From: JBFXAM01 sp050184295
GTDB lineage: Bacteria > Planctomycetota > Phycisphaerae > UBA1845 > Fen-1342
Reading direction: 5' to 3'
Assembly: GCA_050184295.1 (NCBI GenBank)
Contig: JBFXAM010000104.1
Location: forward strand, 1-15,952
Length of the DNA stretch: 15,952 bases
Of the stretch, positions 15,447-15,952 are shown one piece after another. The notes under the pieces are model-generated. The model saw only the letters and a program-made list of their open reading frames with translations, was not told the DNA's origin and ran no database searches. How positions within the stretch are numbered: position 1 is the first letter of the stretch; each line of letters opens with the position of its first letter. Made by a program: the position numbers and the translations under genes.

Positions 15447-15952
15447 TTGACCGCCGACTCGTCCTATCGCTGGGCCCGCGCGTGCAATCTCATCTTGCCC
15501 GGCGGCGGGTTGATCGTCGTCGGGGCGGTATGGACCGGGCTGACGATCGGTATGCTGTTCGCGCTCGGCGCGAACTTTGCCGTGGCCGCCACGTTCCTGA
15601 TACCGGACGAGGTGCCGGCGTGGGTGCGGGCCGCGGCGGTCGCGTTCACGATCGCCGCGTACGCGTTCGCGCAGTGGCGCCTGCCGCACGCCTGGCGGCG
15701 TCTGTCCCGGGAGGCGCGCGCGGAGCGCCGGCGGGCCGTGCTTCATCGAGTGCGTGTGCTCATGGAGCAGGCGCGCTTCGACGCGGCGCGCGACGATCTC
15801 GCGTCGATCGCGGATCTGGCCGACCACGACCTGCTGGTGGCGGTCCGCATCGCCGAGGTGGAGACCGCGCTGCGCGCCGCGGCGGCGCGTGAAGCGTGCG
15901 GCGGGTCGAGAGCCTTGACGCTCACGACGTCTACCGCGCACAGCGCCACGCG
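15447..15952 (+). CDS. Hypothetical two-helix membrane protein (3' partial, probable frameshift near the end)
   Basis: I do not recognise this protein. A frame opens at TTG 15447, nine bases after the glycosyltransferase stop, and runs without a stop to the window edge; GAGA (15438-15441) lies a few bases ahead as a weak ribosome site. Two hydrophobic stretches (about residues 16-50, possibly two helices or one long hairpin, and about 60-78) are followed by an Arg-rich, helical cytoplasmic-looking tail (RRLSREARAERRR onward). From about 15,893 the next frame reads SVRRVESLDAHDVYRAQRHA, which continues the charged helical style, while the original frame turns into a Ser/Thr/Ala-rich run. One missing base near 15,898, turning EAW into EAC, would explain this. 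The start and 3' end are uncertain. Confidence 0.55.
   Translation, partial: MTADSSYRWARACNLILPGGGLIVVGAVWTGLTIGMLFALGANFAVAATFLIPDEVPAWVRAAAVAFTIAAYAFAQWRLPHAWRRLSREARAERRRAVLHRVRVLMEQARFDAARDDLASIADLADHDLLVAVRIAEVETALRAAAAREACGGSRALTLTTSTAHSAT

Noticed and set aside
13509..15941. Antisense frame of 810 residues over the permease end, glycosyltransferase and membrane protein
   Set aside because: It crosses three separate + strand genes with recognisable motifs and is almost entirely Arg, Ala, Gln and Gly. No ribosome site or domain seen.

Overview
The window is GC-rich and carries eight complete or nearly complete genes plus one partial gene running off the right edge. It most likely comes from the phylum Planctomycetota, perhaps a Phycisphaerae-like lineage. 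Three things suggest this. Two long secreted proteins end in dockerin-like modules with the core DANCDGVVDNFDID, a tail often seen on planctomycete exported proteins. One of them starts with a secreted domain (cores VIGQNIYRLKDGRFEQ and YVTPDDAAAGN) that I associate with planctomycete hypothetical proteins. A NatB-type ABC permease is fused to a CPBP membrane protease. The taxonomy is inference; there is no rRNA or tRNA here to confirm it.

Left third (1-7075, + strand): a secreted GH57-type glycosidase with a starch-binding-like module, then a 1247-residue secreted protein. The second protein joins a planctomycete-type N-terminal domain, four PPC-like beta repeats in A-B-B-A order and a region with two CxxCH haem-binding motifs. 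Both genes end in almost the same dockerin-like module, so the two proteins probably share a sorting, anchoring or docking route outside the cytoplasm. The 329-base gap between them holds a hairpin, a possible promoter and a perfect AGGAGG ribosome binding site.

Middle (7076-11037): a strong hairpin sits between the convergent ends of the multidomain gene and a minus-strand NADP-type glutamate dehydrogenase (gdhA). A divergent intergenic region leads to a small CoA-binding-domain protein, followed by a sensor histidine kinase whose extracytoplasmic domain has a c-type haem motif (CLACH). No response regulator is visible.

Right third (11171-15952, + strand): a NatA-like ABC ATPase overlaps by 20 bases with the NatB-CPBP fusion, clearly one transcription unit. 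Then come a GT-B/family 4-like glycosyltransferase and a partial two-helix membrane protein, which appears to change frame near position 15,898.

The least ordinary features are the PPC-repeat/dihaem cytochrome/dockerin fusion, the pair of adjacent proteins sharing a C-terminal module, the haem-motif kinase, and the permease-protease fusion. I see no CRISPR array, insertion sequence, prophage gene, tRNA or rRNA.
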